Positions 6,262 through 6,283 of a DNA stretch of 6,283 bases are shown in pieces. This DNA comes from Bacteroidales bacterium (GTDB lineage: Bacteria; Bacteroidota; Bacteroidia; Bacteroidales; F082): the NCBI GenBank assembly GCA_900771045.1, contig CAAGMM010000397.1, positions 1 through 6,283 of the forward strand. Reading direction: 5' to 3'. Under the pieces are notes generated by a model. The model was not told the DNA's origin, ran no database searches, and saw nothing but the letters and a program-made list of their open reading frames with translations. The first letter of the stretch is position 1; every line of letters begins with the position of its first letter. The translations under genes were made by a program, and so were the position numbers.

Positions 6262-6283
6262 AATCGGTTACATAGCCCGCTAT
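6262..6283 (+). repeat. Dispersed direct repeat, copy 2, cut by the window edge
   Basis: This matches 3729-3750 at 20 of 22 bases in the same orientation. The CATAG / CTAT hairpin core is kept, while the loop changes from TCCG to CCCG. The window ends inside the right stem arm, so the true extent of the repeat cannot be seen. Confidence 0.75.

Larger units (their letters stand above)
5900..6283. other. AT-rich intergenic region without a recognisable gene
   Basis: No frame on either strand has a credible coding stretch; the longest obvious one is a 25-codon ATG frame at 5917-5994 with no family resemblance. I see no tRNA, rRNA or CRISPR structure. The region does hold several small inverted repeats: 5981-6005, 6008-6020 (GTAAA-ATG-TTTAC) and 6160-6180. 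It ends in the second copy of the dispersed repeat. It may contain the upstream control region of a gene beyond the right edge. Confidence 0.7.

Noticed and set aside
3729..6283. dnaK carried on a transposon or other mobile unit delimited by the flanking repeats
   Set aside because: The repeats are direct, short and diverged. There is no transposase or integrase, no target-site duplication is visible, and dnaK is a core gene with composition like its neighbours.

Overview
The window looks like chromosomal backbone from a Bacteroidales-type member of the Bacteroidota. Three things point that way. Candidate promoters carry the Bacteroidota -7 element (TAnnTTTG) rather than a -35/-10 pair. A b558-type succinate dehydrogenase/fumarate reductase has its cytochrome b gene directly before the flavoprotein gene. 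DnaK ends in the DEVQDVDFEEVK style and is encoded without grpE or dnaJ beside it. Genus and species cannot be fixed from this sequence alone.

Layout: positions 1-2276 (minus strand) hold an sdhC-sdhA (frdCA) operon, read right to left. The di-heme membrane anchor comes first, then 2 bp later the FAD subunit, whose last roughly 100 residues (and presumably the following iron-sulfur subunit gene) lie beyond the left edge. Positions 2277-2525 are a divergent promoter region with a TACCTTTG -7 box for sdhC, a TATATTTG -7 box for the rightward gene, a 7-bp tandem repeat and a 12-bp palindrome. Positions 2526-3719 (plus) encode an RlmI-type 23S rRNA m5C methyltransferase with a PUA domain. Positions 3720-3918 are a structured intergenic region with two hairpins, an 8-bp inverted repeat and a sigma-54-like promoter. 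Positions 3919-5832 (plus) encode full-length DnaK (Hsp70), followed by a strong intrinsic terminator (5865-5899). Positions 5900-6283 are AT-rich and contain no credible gene, but hold small hairpins and, at the very edge, a second copy of the repeat that lies between rlmI and dnaK.

Functionally these are unrelated housekeeping units: anaerobic respiration/succinate formation, ribosome modification and protein folding. I see no phage, CRISPR, toxin-antitoxin, secretion or biosynthetic module, and no clear undescribed system. The parts most worth a second look are non-coding: the dnaK promoter region and the direct repeat that flanks dnaK.
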